Source: Stappia sp. TSB10P1A (GTDB lineage: Bacteria; Pseudomonadota; Alphaproteobacteria; Rhizobiales; Stappiaceae). From it: a DNA stretch of 64,000 nt. Positions within the stretch are counted from its first letter, which is position 1, and each line of letters begins with the position of its first letter. The notes under the pieces were generated by a model. It saw nothing but the letters and a program-made list of their open reading frames with translations. It made no database searches and was not told the origin of the DNA. The stretch covers positions 248,001 through 312,000 of the forward strand of contig NZ_FYAU01000029.1 of the NCBI RefSeq assembly GCF_900185725.1, in the 5' to 3' direction. Positions 30,114 through 42,311 of this stretch are shown here, piece after piece. The translations under genes were made by a program, and so were the position numbers.

Positions 30114-30500
30114 ATGAGCGTGCGGATCGTGCGGCTCGGAACGGAGCGGACGGAAGGCGAGGGGCCCCGGCTCGGCACGGTGCGCCGGCCGCCGCGCGGG
30201 GTGCGCAAGGACGCCTACGCGACCGGCAACTGGTACGACACCTGGCTGCCGGAACTCTCGCCGAGTGCGGAGCTGGTGGCGAGCGCGCGGGCAGCAGAGT
30301 CGGAGGCGGACTGGGCCGCCTTCGTCAAGGCATTCCGCAAGGAGATGGGCGCCGCGACGCCGGCGCGCCTGCTCGACATGCTGGCCCTGCTGTCACGGTC
30401 GGGCGACTTCTCGCTCGGCTGCTATTGCGAGGACGACGCCCGCTGTCACCGGTCGGTGTTGCGCGAACTGCTGACCGAGCGCGGCGCCGACATCGCCTGA
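30114..30500 (+). CDS. DUF488 family protein
   Basis: A 128-residue protein of the DUF488 family, small proteins of unknown biochemical role with conserved cysteines. Visible features are the N-terminal strand VRIVRLGTER, the basic RRPPRGVRKD and the C-terminal LGCYCEDDARCHRSVL, which is the family's hallmark Cys motif. No nearby partner suggests a function. It ends before a strong bidirectional terminator shared with the convergent rpsA. Confidence 0.85.
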   Translation: MSVRIVRLGTERTEGEGPRLGTVRRPPRGVRKDAYATGNWYDTWLPELSPSAELVASARAAESEADWAAFVKAFRKEMGAATPARLLDMLALLSRSGDFSLGCYCEDDARCHRSVLRELLTERGADIA

Positions 30501-30532
30501 CACGGCCCGGTAATCTGCCTGGAAACGAAAAA

Positions 30533-30566
30533 CCCCCGGCCTTGCGGCCGGGGGTCTGTTTTTTTG
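30533..30566. terminator. Bidirectional terminator between the DUF488 gene and rpsA
   Basis: A 9-bp GC-rich stem (CCCCCGGCC at 30533-30541 with its complement at 30546-30554) with a TTGC loop. A T-run follows on the plus side (30559-30565) and an A-run precedes it (30528-30532), so it serves both the plus-strand DUF488 gene and the minus-strand rpsA. Confidence 0.9.
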
Positions 30567-30584
30567 CGACGTCGCGCGTTGCGA

Positions 30585-32294
30585 TCAGTCGTCGGTCTCG
30601 CGGGCCTTGAGGGCCGCGCCGAGAATGTCGCCGAGCGAGGCGCCCGAGTCGGACGAACCGTACTGCGCGACGGCTTCCTTCTCCTCGGCGATTTCCAGCG
30701 CCTTGATGGAGACCGACACGCGGCGGGTCTTCTTGTCGAACTGGGTGACGCGGGCGTCGAACTTCTCGCCGACCGAGAACCGCTCCGGACGCTGGTCGCC
30801 GCGCTCGCGCGACAGGTCGGCGCGACGCACGAAGGTGGTCAGGTCGGTGTCGACGATCTTGGCTTCCAGGCCGCCGTCCTTGATCTCGACGACTTCGCAG
30901 GTCACCACCGCGCCCTTGCGCAGCTCGCCGGCCGCAGCCGTGTCGAACGGATCGCCGCCGAGCTGCTTGATGCCGAGCGAGATCCGCTCCTTCTCCATGT
31001 CGACGTCGAGCACGACGGCGCGAACCATGTCGCCCTTCTTGTACTCTTCGATGACCTGCTCGCCCGGACGGTTCCAGTCGAGGTCGGAGAGGTGGACCAT
31101 GCCGTCGACGTCGCCGTCGAGACCGATGAACAGGCCGAACTCGGTCTTGTTCTTGACCTCGCCCTCGACCTCGGTGTTGATCGGGAACTTCTCGGCGAAG
31201 GCCTCCCACGGGTTCTGCAGCGTCTGCTTCAGGCCCAGCGAGATGCGGCGCTTGACCGGATCGACCTCCAGGATCATCACCTCAACCTCCTGCGAGGTGG
31301 AGACGATCTTGCCCGGATGGACGTTCTTCTTGGTCCAGGACATCTCGGAGACGTGGATCAGGCCCTCGATGCCGGCTTCCAGCTCCACGAAGGCGCCGTA
31401 GTCGGTGATGTTGGTCACGCGGCCGGTGAACTTGGCGTCGACCGGATACTTGGCCTCGATGCCGTCCCACGGATCCGCCTCGAGCTGCTTCATGCCGAGC
31501 GAGATGCGGTGCGTGTCCTGGTTGACGCGGATGATCTGGACCTTGACGGTCTGGCCGATCGACAGGACCTCGCTCGGATGGTTGATGCGGCGCCACGCGA
31601 TGTCGGTGACGTGCAGCAGGCCATCGATGCCGCCGAGGTCGACGAACGCACCGTAGTCGGTGATGTTCTTGACCACGCCTTCCATGATCTGGCCTTCCTC
31701 GAGGCTCTGGACCAGTTCCGAACGCTGCTCGGCGCGGGTCTCCTCGAGGACGACGCGGCGCGACACGACGATGTTGCCGCGGCGCTTGTCCATCTTCAGG
31801 ATCTGGAACGGCTGCGGCGTGTGCATCAAGGGGGCGACGTCGCGGACCGGGCGGATGTCGACCTGCGAGCGCGGCAGGAACGCCACGGCGCCGTCGAGGT
31901 CGACGGTGAAGCCGCCCTTGACCTGGTTGAAGATCTGGCCGGTGACCTTCTCGTTCGCCTCGAAGGCGACCTCGAGACGGACCCAGCTCTCTTCGCGGCG
32001 GGCCTTGTCGCGCGACAGGACGGCCTCGCCGAGCGCGTTCTCGACGCGCTCCAGATAGACCTCGACCTTGTCGCCGATCGAGACGCCGGCGCCGTCGCCG
32101 TCACGTCCCTTGACACCGAATTCCTTCAGCGCGATGCGGCCTTCGACCTTCAGGCCGACGTCGATCACCGCGAGATCCTTCTCGATGGCGATCACGGTGC
32201 CGGTAACGACGGAGCCCTCGTACAGCTCGTGCTGCTCGAAGCTCTCTTCGAGAAGGGCGGCAAAATCATCGCGGGTAGGGTTCAAACTGCTCAT
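30585..32294 (-). CDS. rpsA: 30S ribosomal protein S1
   Basis: A 569-residue mRNA-binding ribosomal protein built of six S1 domains. Repeated motifs such as DYGAFVDLGGIDGLLHVTDI, DYGAFVELEAGIEGLIHVSE and EFGLFIGLDGDVDGMVHLSDL show four of them. The start at 32294 (MSSLNPTRDDFAALLEESF) is the family start with GGAG in front; the open frame upstream to 32459 is not used. It lies downstream of aroA-cmk in the conserved alphaproteobacterial cluster, with a 357-base leader. Confidence 0.97.
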   Translation of the reverse strand: MSSLNPTRDDFAALLEESFEQHELYEGSVVTGTVIAIEKDLAVIDVGLKVEGRIALKEFGVKGRDGDGAGVSIGDKVEVYLERVENALGEAVLSRDKARREESWVRLEVAFEANEKVTGQIFNQVKGGFTVDLDGAVAFLPRSQVDIRPVRDVAPLMHTPQPFQILKMDKRRGNIVVSRRVVLEETRAEQRSELVQSLEEGQIMEGVVKNITDYGAFVDLGGIDGLLHVTDIAWRRINHPSEVLSIGQTVKVQIIRVNQDTHRISLGMKQLEADPWDGIEAKYPVDAKFTGRVTNITDYGAFVELEAGIEGLIHVSEMSWTKKNVHPGKIVSTSQEVEVMILEVDPVKRRISLGLKQTLQNPWEAFAEKFPINTEVEGEVKNKTEFGLFIGLDGDVDGMVHLSDLDWNRPGEQVIEEYKKGDMVRAVVLDVDMEKERISLGIKQLGGDPFDTAAAGELRKGAVVTCEVVEIKDGGLEAKIVDTDLTTFVRRADLSRERGDQRPERFSVGEKFDARVTQFDKKTRRVSVSIKALEIAEEKEAVAQYGSSDSGASLGDILGAALKARETDD

Positions 32295-32651
32295 CGAAAC
32301 TCCTGGCAGCCAAATCTGGCTTGTCGCCGGCGGGTTTGTGTTGGTCCCAGGCGGTGTCCCCATCCGGCAGCCCCCGTTTCGGATGCTGCTTCCGCGCCAG
32401 TCCCGGACCTGTCGGTGCGAGCAAGGGGCGGGCCGGCGAGGCGGAAGGTGAAACCGCACGCTCAGTCATGTCTTAAAGCGGGAGATCCGTAGCCGCTCTT
32501 CGCCGGAAGGGAGAACGCGTCCGTGGTCCGCCAGTCGTCGCCCCGGCCGGTCGCGGGCGAGCCGGACCTTGACGCCGATGGGCGCGGATGCCGCGCCAGG
32601 CGGACAATCCGGCTCTCCGAAGCCACGGAAAATGCGCCGATCTCGTGACCG
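32295..32651 (-). promoter_or_regulatory. Leader and promoter region of rpsA
   Basis: A 357-base gap between cmk and rpsA with no credible gene. Ribosomal protein S1 in other proteobacteria represses its own mRNA through the leader, so the long leader may carry such a structure. I cannot point to specific folds beyond general GC-rich pairing. Confidence 0.35.
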
Positions 32652-34696
<2,045 letters not shown>

Positions 34697-34885
34697 TCAC
34701 CGTGGGTGTTGTCCTCGCCGTGGCTCCGCCGGAGGGGTCTGCAACCGCGTGGCGGTCCGGCGATCGCAAACCGGTTGCGGCCGTGCCCATAAAGGGTTTG
34801 ACGAAGCAGGGCGGATTAGGCTTTGACAGGAAGCCGGGCAGCCTTTATGCGAACGCCCGATTACCAGCAGACAAGGGTTGGAAAC

Positions 34886-35278
34886 GTGGCAAAACCCGAA
34901 CTTGGCACCAAGCGGCTGTGCGGCGGTTGCGGCACGAAATATTATGACCTCAATCGCGACCCGATCACCTGCCCGAAATGCGGCACGGTGTTCATCCTCG
35001 CCCAGGCGCTGCGGGTGAAGACCGCGGCCAAGGCTGCGGCCGTGGTCGAGGAGGACGAGGACGACGTCGAGCTGGATGACGAGGCGGCCGAGATGGTCAG
35101 CCTGGAGGAAGCGGACGCCGAGACCGAGGGCGATGCCGCCGTCGTGATCGACGACGAGGAAGTCGACGAGGAGATCGCCGACGACGATGCCGATGACGTG
35201 TTCATCGACGTCGAGGACGAGGAAGACGACGACGTCGGCATCGTGCTCGAGCGCGACGACGAGGACACCGACCGCTGA
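34886..35278 (+). CDS. FYDLN-type zinc-ribbon protein (TIGR02300 family)
   Basis: A 130-residue protein of unknown function, common in alphaproteobacteria. A short N-terminal domain VAKPELGTKRLCGGCGTKYYDLN and CPKCGTVF gives two CxxC pairs, a zinc ribbon. The remaining two-thirds is extremely acidic (mostly D and E) and likely disordered. The best start is GTG at 34886, which gives the family N-terminus; an upstream TTG at 34823 is not favoured. It is divergent from aroA and lies just before tRNA-Ala, a commonly seen location. Confidence 0.88.
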   Translation: MAKPELGTKRLCGGCGTKYYDLNRDPITCPKCGTVFILAQALRVKTAAKAAAVVEEDEDDVELDDEAAEMVSLEEADAETEGDAAVVIDDEEVDEEIADDDADDVFIDVEDEEDDDVGIVLERDDEDTDR

Positions 35279-35343
35279 TCGCGGCGTTGTCCACAGGCCT
35301 GGGGACCTTTCCCCGGCCTGTTCGGGCAAGCGGATTATTCCGC

Positions 35344-35371
35344 TTGACTTGAGGGGCGGAAGACGTATTTT
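35344..35371 (+). promoter_or_regulatory. Candidate promoter of tRNA-Ala
   Basis: TTGACT at 35344-35349 and TATTTT at 35366-35371, spacer 16 bases, about 100 bases before the tRNA. The spacer and -10 region also form a hairpin (GGGCGGAA / TTCCGCCC). Confidence 0.55.
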
Positions 35372-35470
35372 CCGCCCGCACCGGCAAGACGAACCCAAGC
35401 GTCGCCGGATCGTTCGCACCGCGGCACCGGAGGTTTTCCGGAGCCCTGGTCGGACAAGACACTGGAAGAC

Positions 35471-37094
<1,624 letters not shown>

Positions 37095-37098
<4 letters not shown>

Positions 37099-37457
37099 TT
37101 TCTCCCGCCGGCACTTCCGCTTGTCGTGCGGAAGGAAGCGGCAAGGTCCTTCTTGTCTGTCTCCGTTGTGGTGGTGGTCCCGGATGAGCCTATCACAGGG
37201 CGGGAATCGATTGCATCTTTAGGTCCCGGCTTGGCCTCGGGACCATCGCCCGAGGGCGGCAGCGCGGGCACCGAGGCGTGCTCAGCGGGGCCTGACAGGG
37301 ACCCGCTGACCTGCTGAACCGGATCAAGGCCGAAGGCGCGGTCGACGAAGCTCTGGGCAATCGTCCACAACACGCGCAGCATCTCGTCCTTCTTCTCGTC
37401 GGGCAGATCGAGATGGTCGACATGGCGGCGGTAGCGGGAGAGATCGAGGTCGCTCAT
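37095..37457 (-). CDS. Small conserved protein coupled to the recombinase
   Basis: A 120-residue protein of unknown function. The N-terminal third is helical (DLSRYRRHVDHLDLPDEKKDEMLRVLW as a whole region, residues 5-31), then a low-complexity Pro/Ser/Thr-rich tail including a short Thr run. AGGAGA precedes the ATG. Its stop overlaps the recombinase GTG start, so they are co-translated. It may be a recombination directionality or stability factor; that idea rests on position only. Confidence 0.75.
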
Positions 37458-37639
37458 TGTCCTGTCTCCTCAAACCGGTCGGACCGGCCAGCGCAGGGCG
37501 CACGTCCTGAACCCTGTCTTGAAGTGTCGGAGACGCGGCGCGAGCCATGGACAGACACGACAGGCGTGCGGGGCATCGTGTCCCGCGCGCGATTGCCGAT
37601 GGTCGTCTCTGTCCGCTCGTGCCGCATCTCCATCTCCGT

Positions 37640-38479
37640 TCAGCGGTCGTAGCTCATGCGGGAGCGGCGCTGATAGCGCGGCGGCGGACCGTCGCTGTCC
37701 TGCCTCATGCCGTCGCCGGCCCCGGTATCGCGCGCGGCGCGGGTGTAGCTGCTGCGGGTCGCGCTCTCGCCGGCAGAGCCGGCGGAGGCACTGTCGCCAT
37801 TGCCCTGACGGGTGCGCCGGGCAGTGCGGCTGCGGGACGTGCCGGAGGCCCCGTTCTCCTGCCGGCGGGCCTCGGCTTCAGCGCGCTCCGCCTCGATCTG
37901 AGGACGGTAGAACTCTTCCTCCAGATGCTTGCCCCACTCATAGAGGTCGGCCTGTTCCGCCGCCTGGAACTCCTCGCGCATCAGCCGCTTTGCCGCCGCA
38001 TCGGTGATGCCGAGAGAGCGGGCCAGCGCTTCGCCTTGATGGGCGAAGGCCCGGTGGAAGGTGATCTTGTCGCCGGTCTCGATCATCGCGCCGACGCCAA
38101 GAGCGTGCTCCAGCGCCTGCTGGCCGGCCTCCTGCGGCAGGGCCTCTTCGCGGGCGACCAGCTCCTCACGCAGCTGGTTCATCGAGCGCCCGGTGCGGGA
38201 GCGGAAGAGATCGCGCAGGATCGTCTCGGCCTTGGCGGTGTCGAAGTTCTCGGTCCGCGCATAGGCATGGGCGTAGTCGGCAAGCTTCTCCTTGAAGGCG
38301 CCGCTGCGCAGGATCTCGCGTTCGAGAATGCGGGTGATCGTCACCGCCTCGTCGAACTGGGGATTGCTGAGCAGGCGGCCGGAGAAGCTGGCGCGGGCCT
38401 GCTGAAGGCGCTCCTGCTCGGAAGGCGCGTTGGGGTTGGCATTGGGATTCTGGTTGGAGTTGATGCTGTTGGTCGACAT
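37640..38479 (-). CDS. Conserved hypothetical protein of the mobile island
   Basis: A 279-residue hydrophilic protein I do not recognise. The N-terminus is Asn/Pro-rich (NSNQNPNANPNAP), the middle is strongly helical and charged, and the last 70 residues are Arg/Ser/Gly-rich and probably disordered, so nucleic-acid contact is possible. The start at 38479 has AAGGAC upstream; the frame continues to 38554 without a ribosome site. A 20-bp palindrome lies about 85 bases upstream, suggesting regulated expression. Confidence 0.75.
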   Translation of the reverse strand: MSTNSINSNQNPNANPNAPSEQERLQQARASFSGRLLSNPQFDEAVTITRILEREILRSGAFKEKLADYAHAYARTENFDTAKAETILRDLFRSRTGRSMNQLREELVAREEALPQEAGQQALEHALGVGAMIETGDKITFHRAFAHQGEALARSLGITDAAAKRLMREEFQAAEQADLYEWGKHLEEEFYRPQIEAERAEAEARRQENGASGTSRSRTARRTRQGNGDSASAGSAGESATRSSYTRAARDTGAGDGMRQDSDGPPPRYQRRSRMSYDR

Positions 38480-38545
38480 GTCCTGGTCCTTTCTGTTGGG
38501 TGTGTCTGTCTTTGACGTCCTTTGCTGTGTTGGTGTGTGGATATG

Positions 38546-38583
38546 CAAGAACATATCAAGAACAATAGGACAATTGTCCTATT
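38546..38583. promoter_or_regulatory. Palindromic operator with two direct repeats
   Basis: A perfect 20-bp palindrome AATAGGACAATTGTCCTATT at 38564-38583. It is flanked by two direct repeats CAAGAACA at 38546-38553 and 38557-38564, 11 bases apart (one helical turn). It lies in the AT-rich gap before two minus-strand genes of the island and looks like an operator for a dimeric regulator. The binding protein is not known. Confidence 0.6.
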
Positions 38584-38708
38584 TGAAGCAAGGATTACGC
38601 GCGACAGATTCTTTCGTTTTATTTGCGATAACAGAGGCTTGGCTGGCGCAGGCAGCGCGTCGCGGACCGGCCGCCCCCAAACGGCAGGGCCGGCCGCGAC
38701 GTGGCGCG

Positions 38709-39221
38709 CTAGCTGTCGCGGCGACGAACCCAGCCGCCGCGCCGCTCCATGGCGGGAGAGCGGGTGCTCGCCTGCGCGAAGGTCTCGCGCGGCGAGGTGC
38801 CGGGCGACGCCTCCCGCGCTGCCTTGCGGATCAACGCGTCGAGCTGGCTCTGTTCCTCCCGGTCGATCTCCTGCATGCGCTTGTCGTGCGCGGCCTCGAC
38901 CTGACGATGGGCCTCGTGCTCGATCGCATCGCGCGAGAAGCGGTCCTTGCCCGTCCAAGCCGGCTTGAAGTCGCGGGGCCTGCTTGCCGCCTCGTCGATT
39001 AACCGCTGGCGGGCCTCGTCGACCCGCTCGTCATAGGTCTCGGTATAGAGCTGTTCTTCCTCCTTGCGGCTGTCGCGGGCCTGCCGGTCGATGGCCGTGC
39101 GCTCCCCCCAGTGTCCGGTGGTCTTCAGCGCGTCGGCCATGCGGCGCATGGTCACCAGTTCGAACTGATTGCGCAGTTCGTCCTCGATCGGCGGCAGCTC
39201 CGGGGGCGTCTTGCTGGTCAT
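38709..39221 (-). CDS. Conserved hypothetical protein of the mobile island
   Basis: A 170-residue, very hydrophilic, mostly helical protein with alternating Arg/Glu (EEEQLYTETYDERVDEARQR and similar). It has no recognised domain, signal peptide or membrane helix. The ATG at 39221 follows AGGAGA. The frame extends to 39503 but overlaps an opposite-strand gene there and has no support. It is probably in a transcription unit with the 279-residue protein downstream. Confidence 0.72.
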   Translation of the reverse strand: MTSKTPPELPPIEDELRNQFELVTMRRMADALKTTGHWGERTAIDRQARDSRKEEEQLYTETYDERVDEARQRLIDEAASRPRDFKPAWTGKDRFSRDAIEHEAHRQVEAAHDKRMQEIDREEQSQLDALIRKAAREASPGTSPRETFAQASTRSPAMERRGGWVRRRDS

Positions 39222-39286
39222 GGCTGTTCTCCTGAAGCGGGAGGGCAAGTTTGCGTTTCGGCGACACGATCCGGCACACTGTCGGC

Positions 39287-39538
39287 ATGGTGTTTTTTGA
39301 AGATCGGAATGACGTGGAGGAGTGGCTCGAGCCGCTCGGTTACGATGCCTTTTGGCGCGAGGTGGCGGTGTTCGAGCCGGACATCGACACGCGCGCACAC
39401 TGCGAAGCGATGATCGCTGCCGGGATCGTGAGCGAGGCGGAGGTGCTGAGCGCGCTGAAGTCGGATGTACGCCGCGACCTGGTGGCGCGGTTCCGCCTGC
39501 CATGCCGCCATCCGCGCAGGTGGAAATCGGTGCACTGA
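39287..39538 (+). CDS. Small hypothetical protein on the opposite strand
   Basis: An 83-residue protein (MVFFEDRNDVEEWLEPLGYDAFW...) that fits exactly between two minus-strand genes. It has an acidic, aromatic-rich N-terminal half and a basic C-terminus (RRDLVARFRLPCRHPRR). No clear ribosome site is seen. The composition is protein-like rather than a shadow, but the only support is fit and composition. Function unknown. Confidence 0.5.
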   Translation: MVFFEDRNDVEEWLEPLGYDAFWREVAVFEPDIDTRAHCEAMIAAGIVSEAEVLSALKSDVRRDLVARFRLPCRHPRRWKSVH

Positions 39539-39561
39539 CCCCCTGGTCTCACCGGCCCGCC

Positions 39562-39870
39562 TCATTGCGCGCCCCCACCGGACTGCGCCTGCCGGAAGAC
39601 GATCAGCGGGCAGCGGCCGTCCGTGGGGCTGAGCAAAGCTGCGCTGCCATGGAAGCCGATATAGCGGCACTGCGTGTAATAGCGGGCACTCCAGTCCCAG
39701 CGGTCCGCGCCGGATGTCACATAGCTGTAGGACCACAGGAGGTGCGGCAGGCCGTGGGTGCTGTAGCCCCACCAAAGGAGGCCGATAACGACCAGCCAGA
39801 GCGCGTGGCCGGGGCGCAGCAGGCGCGGCGGCCTGGGCCGGCCATGGTGATGCGGGGACTGCAGGCTCAT
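39562..39870 (-). CDS. Small membrane protein
   Basis: A 102-residue protein with a His/Pro/Arg-rich N-terminus, one membrane helix (HALWLVVIGLLWWGYSTHG) and a C-terminal segment with aromatic residues and one cysteine. The start at 39870 has GGAGAC in front. It lies just downstream of the coupling-protein gene in the same direction, so it may be part of the transfer module. Not recognised as a known family. Confidence 0.65.
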   Translation of the reverse strand: MSLQSPHHHGRPRPPRLLRPGHALWLVVIGLLWWGYSTHGLPHLLWSYSYVTSGADRWDWSARYYTQCRYIGFHGSAALLSPTDGRCPLIVFRQAQSGGGAQ

Positions 39871-39949
39871 GGGCGTGTCTCCATCTTGCGAGGGTGGACG
39901 GGAGGCGTTGGAGGTGTCGGTACATGCCGTCCGGAAGCGGTCGCACGCA

Positions 39950-41452
39950 TCACCCATTCCTCGCGATGACAACGCGCGGGTCCGGCGGCAGCCGGCCGCC
40001 CTCCAGCGGATTGGCGGCAAGTTCGAAGCAATAGGGCGCGAACTGGTTCTGGTAGAACTTGCGGCAGTGGATGAAGCCCACCCCGTCGACCTGCAGGATC
40101 TGTTCGTCGGGCGGCAGGCGCATCAACTCGTCGGCCGTGAACACCCGGCCCTGACCGGTCGAGTAGTTGCTGTTCCAGCCGCTCTGGTTGCTGGCAAGGC
40201 CAAGCCCCGGCGAGATGACGATGGTCTCGCCCATCGCCCGAGAGATGCGCTCCGCCTCCTCATAGTTGGAGAACTTGAGGTACTGGATGATCGAGCAGTT
40301 CTCCTCCAGCAGCGCGGTCTCCTTCTCCCCGTATTTGCGGACGATGTCCTGGCGCGACTGGGCAATGAAGTGCGAACGAGCGCCGAAGGCCCGCTGGATG
40401 GTCACCCGGTTGAGCGCATCCCTGAGCGGGGCGTTGCAGAACTCGTCCAAGATGAACTCCGACCTGCCCGCCCCGTGACGCAGCTGGGCGTTCATCAGGG
40501 CAAGGAAGTGGAGCGCGTAGAAGGGGCCGAGCCGATCGGTGAAGCGGGCCGGATTGACGAAGCAGACCACAGCGCCTTTTTCGATCAGCTCGGCATGTGT
40601 GGTCTGTGCCAACCGTCCGGCATTCTTGAGCGGACCGGTGGCAAAGATCTTCAGGGAGGTGAGAGCCGCCCGCATGTGCTGGGAATAGTGTTCGGGATTG
40701 TCCTGCTTCATCTCCAGCAGTTGACGGGCCGATGCGCTCAAGCTCGCATCGAGACTGTCGGCAGCCTCGCGCAAGGCCCGTGCCCATGTGTCCGGATCGG
40801 CGAGCAGCGCGGCGAGCGCGCCTGGAAAGCACCGGCGCGGGTTGAGCTCCAGCAGGATGAGGATGCCGAGCGTCAGGATCTCCCGGGGAGCTTCCCGCCA
40901 ATAAAAGTTCTTCTGGTCGTCCGACGGCTCCTCGATCAGGGCATGGACGATGTTGGCGATGACGAAGGGCAACTGCTCGGGGTCGACCTTCAGCGCATGG
41001 ACCGCCGCGCCGAACGGATTGAGGGTGATCCGTGCGGGGTTGTCCTCCCCGAGCGCGGCGAACTCGTCGACGACGGCAAAGAGCCGCCCGTGCTTGCGGC
41101 ACATCGCGGCGACCTGCGCCGCGATCTCGCCGTCCTTGCTGTCCGAGGTGAACACCGCCCTGGAGGTATCAGCGAGCATCGACATCAGGGCCGGCACCGA
41201 GACGCAGGTGGTCTTGCCGCCGCCGGCGGCAGCCAGCGTCAGGGAGGAACCGGCGTTCTTCGGTTCGAAGATCGGCCGGCCGTCAAAGGTCAGGCCGAGA
41301 ATGCGGCGGCCGATCATGTGCTCGGGTACGGGCACCAGCTGATATTGCGGCGACGCCGCGCGCTTCAACCAGTGCCTGATCCAGCGACGCAGCCGACGGG
41401 AGAGATCGGATCCCGCCCAATGCGGCGGACGGCGGTGGAATGGCATGGTCAT
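39950..41452 (-). CDS. TraG/VirD4-like coupling ATPase (TraM recognition domain type)
   Basis: A 500-residue ATPase of the conjugative coupling-protein class, which feeds DNA or protein substrates to a secretion channel. Walker A AAGGGKTT is at residues 75-82 and Walker B FILDEF at 333-338. IQRAFGARSHFIAQSRQDI carries the conserved Q-rich motif of this class. Unlike VirD4 it has no N-terminal membrane helices; these may be supplied by the two small membrane proteins encoded in front of it. The ATG at 41452 overlaps the stop of the upstream gene by 4 bases. A relaxase and mating apparatus are not visible here. Confidence 0.85.
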   Translation of the reverse strand: MTMPFHRRPPHWAGSDLSRRLRRWIRHWLKRAASPQYQLVPVPEHMIGRRILGLTFDGRPIFEPKNAGSSLTLAAAGGGKTTCVSVPALMSMLADTSRAVFTSDSKDGEIAAQVAAMCRKHGRLFAVVDEFAALGEDNPARITLNPFGAAVHALKVDPEQLPFVIANIVHALIEEPSDDQKNFYWREAPREILTLGILILLELNPRRCFPGALAALLADPDTWARALREAADSLDASLSASARQLLEMKQDNPEHYSQHMRAALTSLKIFATGPLKNAGRLAQTTHAELIEKGAVVCFVNPARFTDRLGPFYALHFLALMNAQLRHGAGRSEFILDEFCNAPLRDALNRVTIQRAFGARSHFIAQSRQDIVRKYGEKETALLEENCSIIQYLKFSNYEEAERISRAMGETIVISPGLGLASNQSGWNSNYSTGQGRVFTADELMRLPPDEQILQVDGVGFIHCRKFYQNQFAPYCFELAANPLEGGRLPPDPRVVIARNG

Positions 41453-41838
41453 TCGAGCATCCCCGCCTTGCGCAACGTCTCGTGATCGGCAAGCGGGGCC
41501 GCCTTTTGCGGTGTGCCCTGCACGAGGAAGCGGTGGACCACACGCCGGCGCTGCCAGGAGGCGCGCAGGCTTCCAAGAGCGGCGATCAGCGAGGCGACCG
41601 CCCCCATGCCGAACAGCGTGCTGGTGACGGCCAGCCCCCACCATTGCGGGCTGGTCGGCCAGATCGCCCAGGCGCAGCCGCCATAGATCACCGTCGCCAC
41701 CATGCGGGCGTTGAACGCGGTCGTCTCACCGAGGCTGGCATCGCGGACGGATACAGTGGGATCGCCGGGCATCCGGTCGCTGGCACGACTGCCTTGCGTG
41801 CGAGCGGTGTCGGACATGGTCGGCTTGAGCCGTCTCAT
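41449..41838 (-). CDS. Small membrane protein coupled to the coupling ATPase
   Basis: A 129-residue protein with two adjacent membrane helices (MVATVIYGGCAWAIWP and WWGLAVTSTLFGMGAVASLIAAL, each shorter than the full span) and hydrophilic ends. It overlaps its upstream gene and the downstream ATPase gene by 4 bases each, so expression is tightly linked. It may anchor the ATPase, which lacks membrane helices. Family not recognised. Confidence 0.7.
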   Translation of the reverse strand: MRRLKPTMSDTARTQGSRASDRMPGDPTVSVRDASLGETTAFNARMVATVIYGGCAWAIWPTSPQWWGLAVTSTLFGMGAVASLIAALGSLRASWQRRRVVHRFLVQGTPQKAAPLADHETLRKAGMLE

Positions 41839-42311
41839 GCCCCGTCCTCCCGGCGCTCGCCGCGCGCGGCCATCGCCATCTCCACCGCCTGCCGCACACG
41901 GCGCAGCGTGGTGATCAGGCCGATATTCGAGGCGACCTCCTGATCCCTCAGGGCAAGGCTGTGCACCTTGAGGGTGCCCACGGTCAGCGACGCGATCAGC
42001 GCCGCAATCCCGAAGGCGCCGACGAAGACAAGCTCCGCCGGCCACAGATAGCGGTGGAAGGCCACCGCAAAGCCCGCCAGCCCCAAGGCCGGCGGCAGCA
42101 GGAACAGGGCGAGCGGCCGCTCGACCGAGATGTATTCGATGCGCTCCAGCGCATAGCTCTTGCGCGGCGTGCGCAGGATCCGGTCGGTGACGAGGAAGCC
42201 GCCGCCGGCAAAGCGCACCGTCTCCCCGGCAGGCTCCAGGCTGGAGCCATCGGCGCGCGCGCTTGTCTGCGTCTCGGGAGTGTCGGGGTGGACGTGGAGG
42301 CGGTTGGTCAC
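41835..42311 (-). CDS. DUF6232-like membrane protein
   Basis: A 158-residue protein. After a hydrophilic N-terminus comes the segment FLVTDRILRTPRKSYALERIEYISV, typical of small proteins that test membrane properties (DUF6232-type). Two hydrophobic stretches follow (FLLPPALGLAGFAVAF and VFVGAFGIAALIASLTV), then a helical tail. It overlaps the genes on both sides by 4 bases. The role is unknown; linkage suggests it works with the coupling ATPase. Confidence 0.65.
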   Translation of the reverse strand: MTNRLHVHPDTPETQTSARADGSSLEPAGETVRFAGGGFLVTDRILRTPRKSYALERIEYISVERPLALFLLPPALGLAGFAVAFHRYLWPAELVFVGAFGIAALIASLTVGTLKVHSLALRDQEVASNIGLITTLRRVRQAVEMAMAARGERREDGA

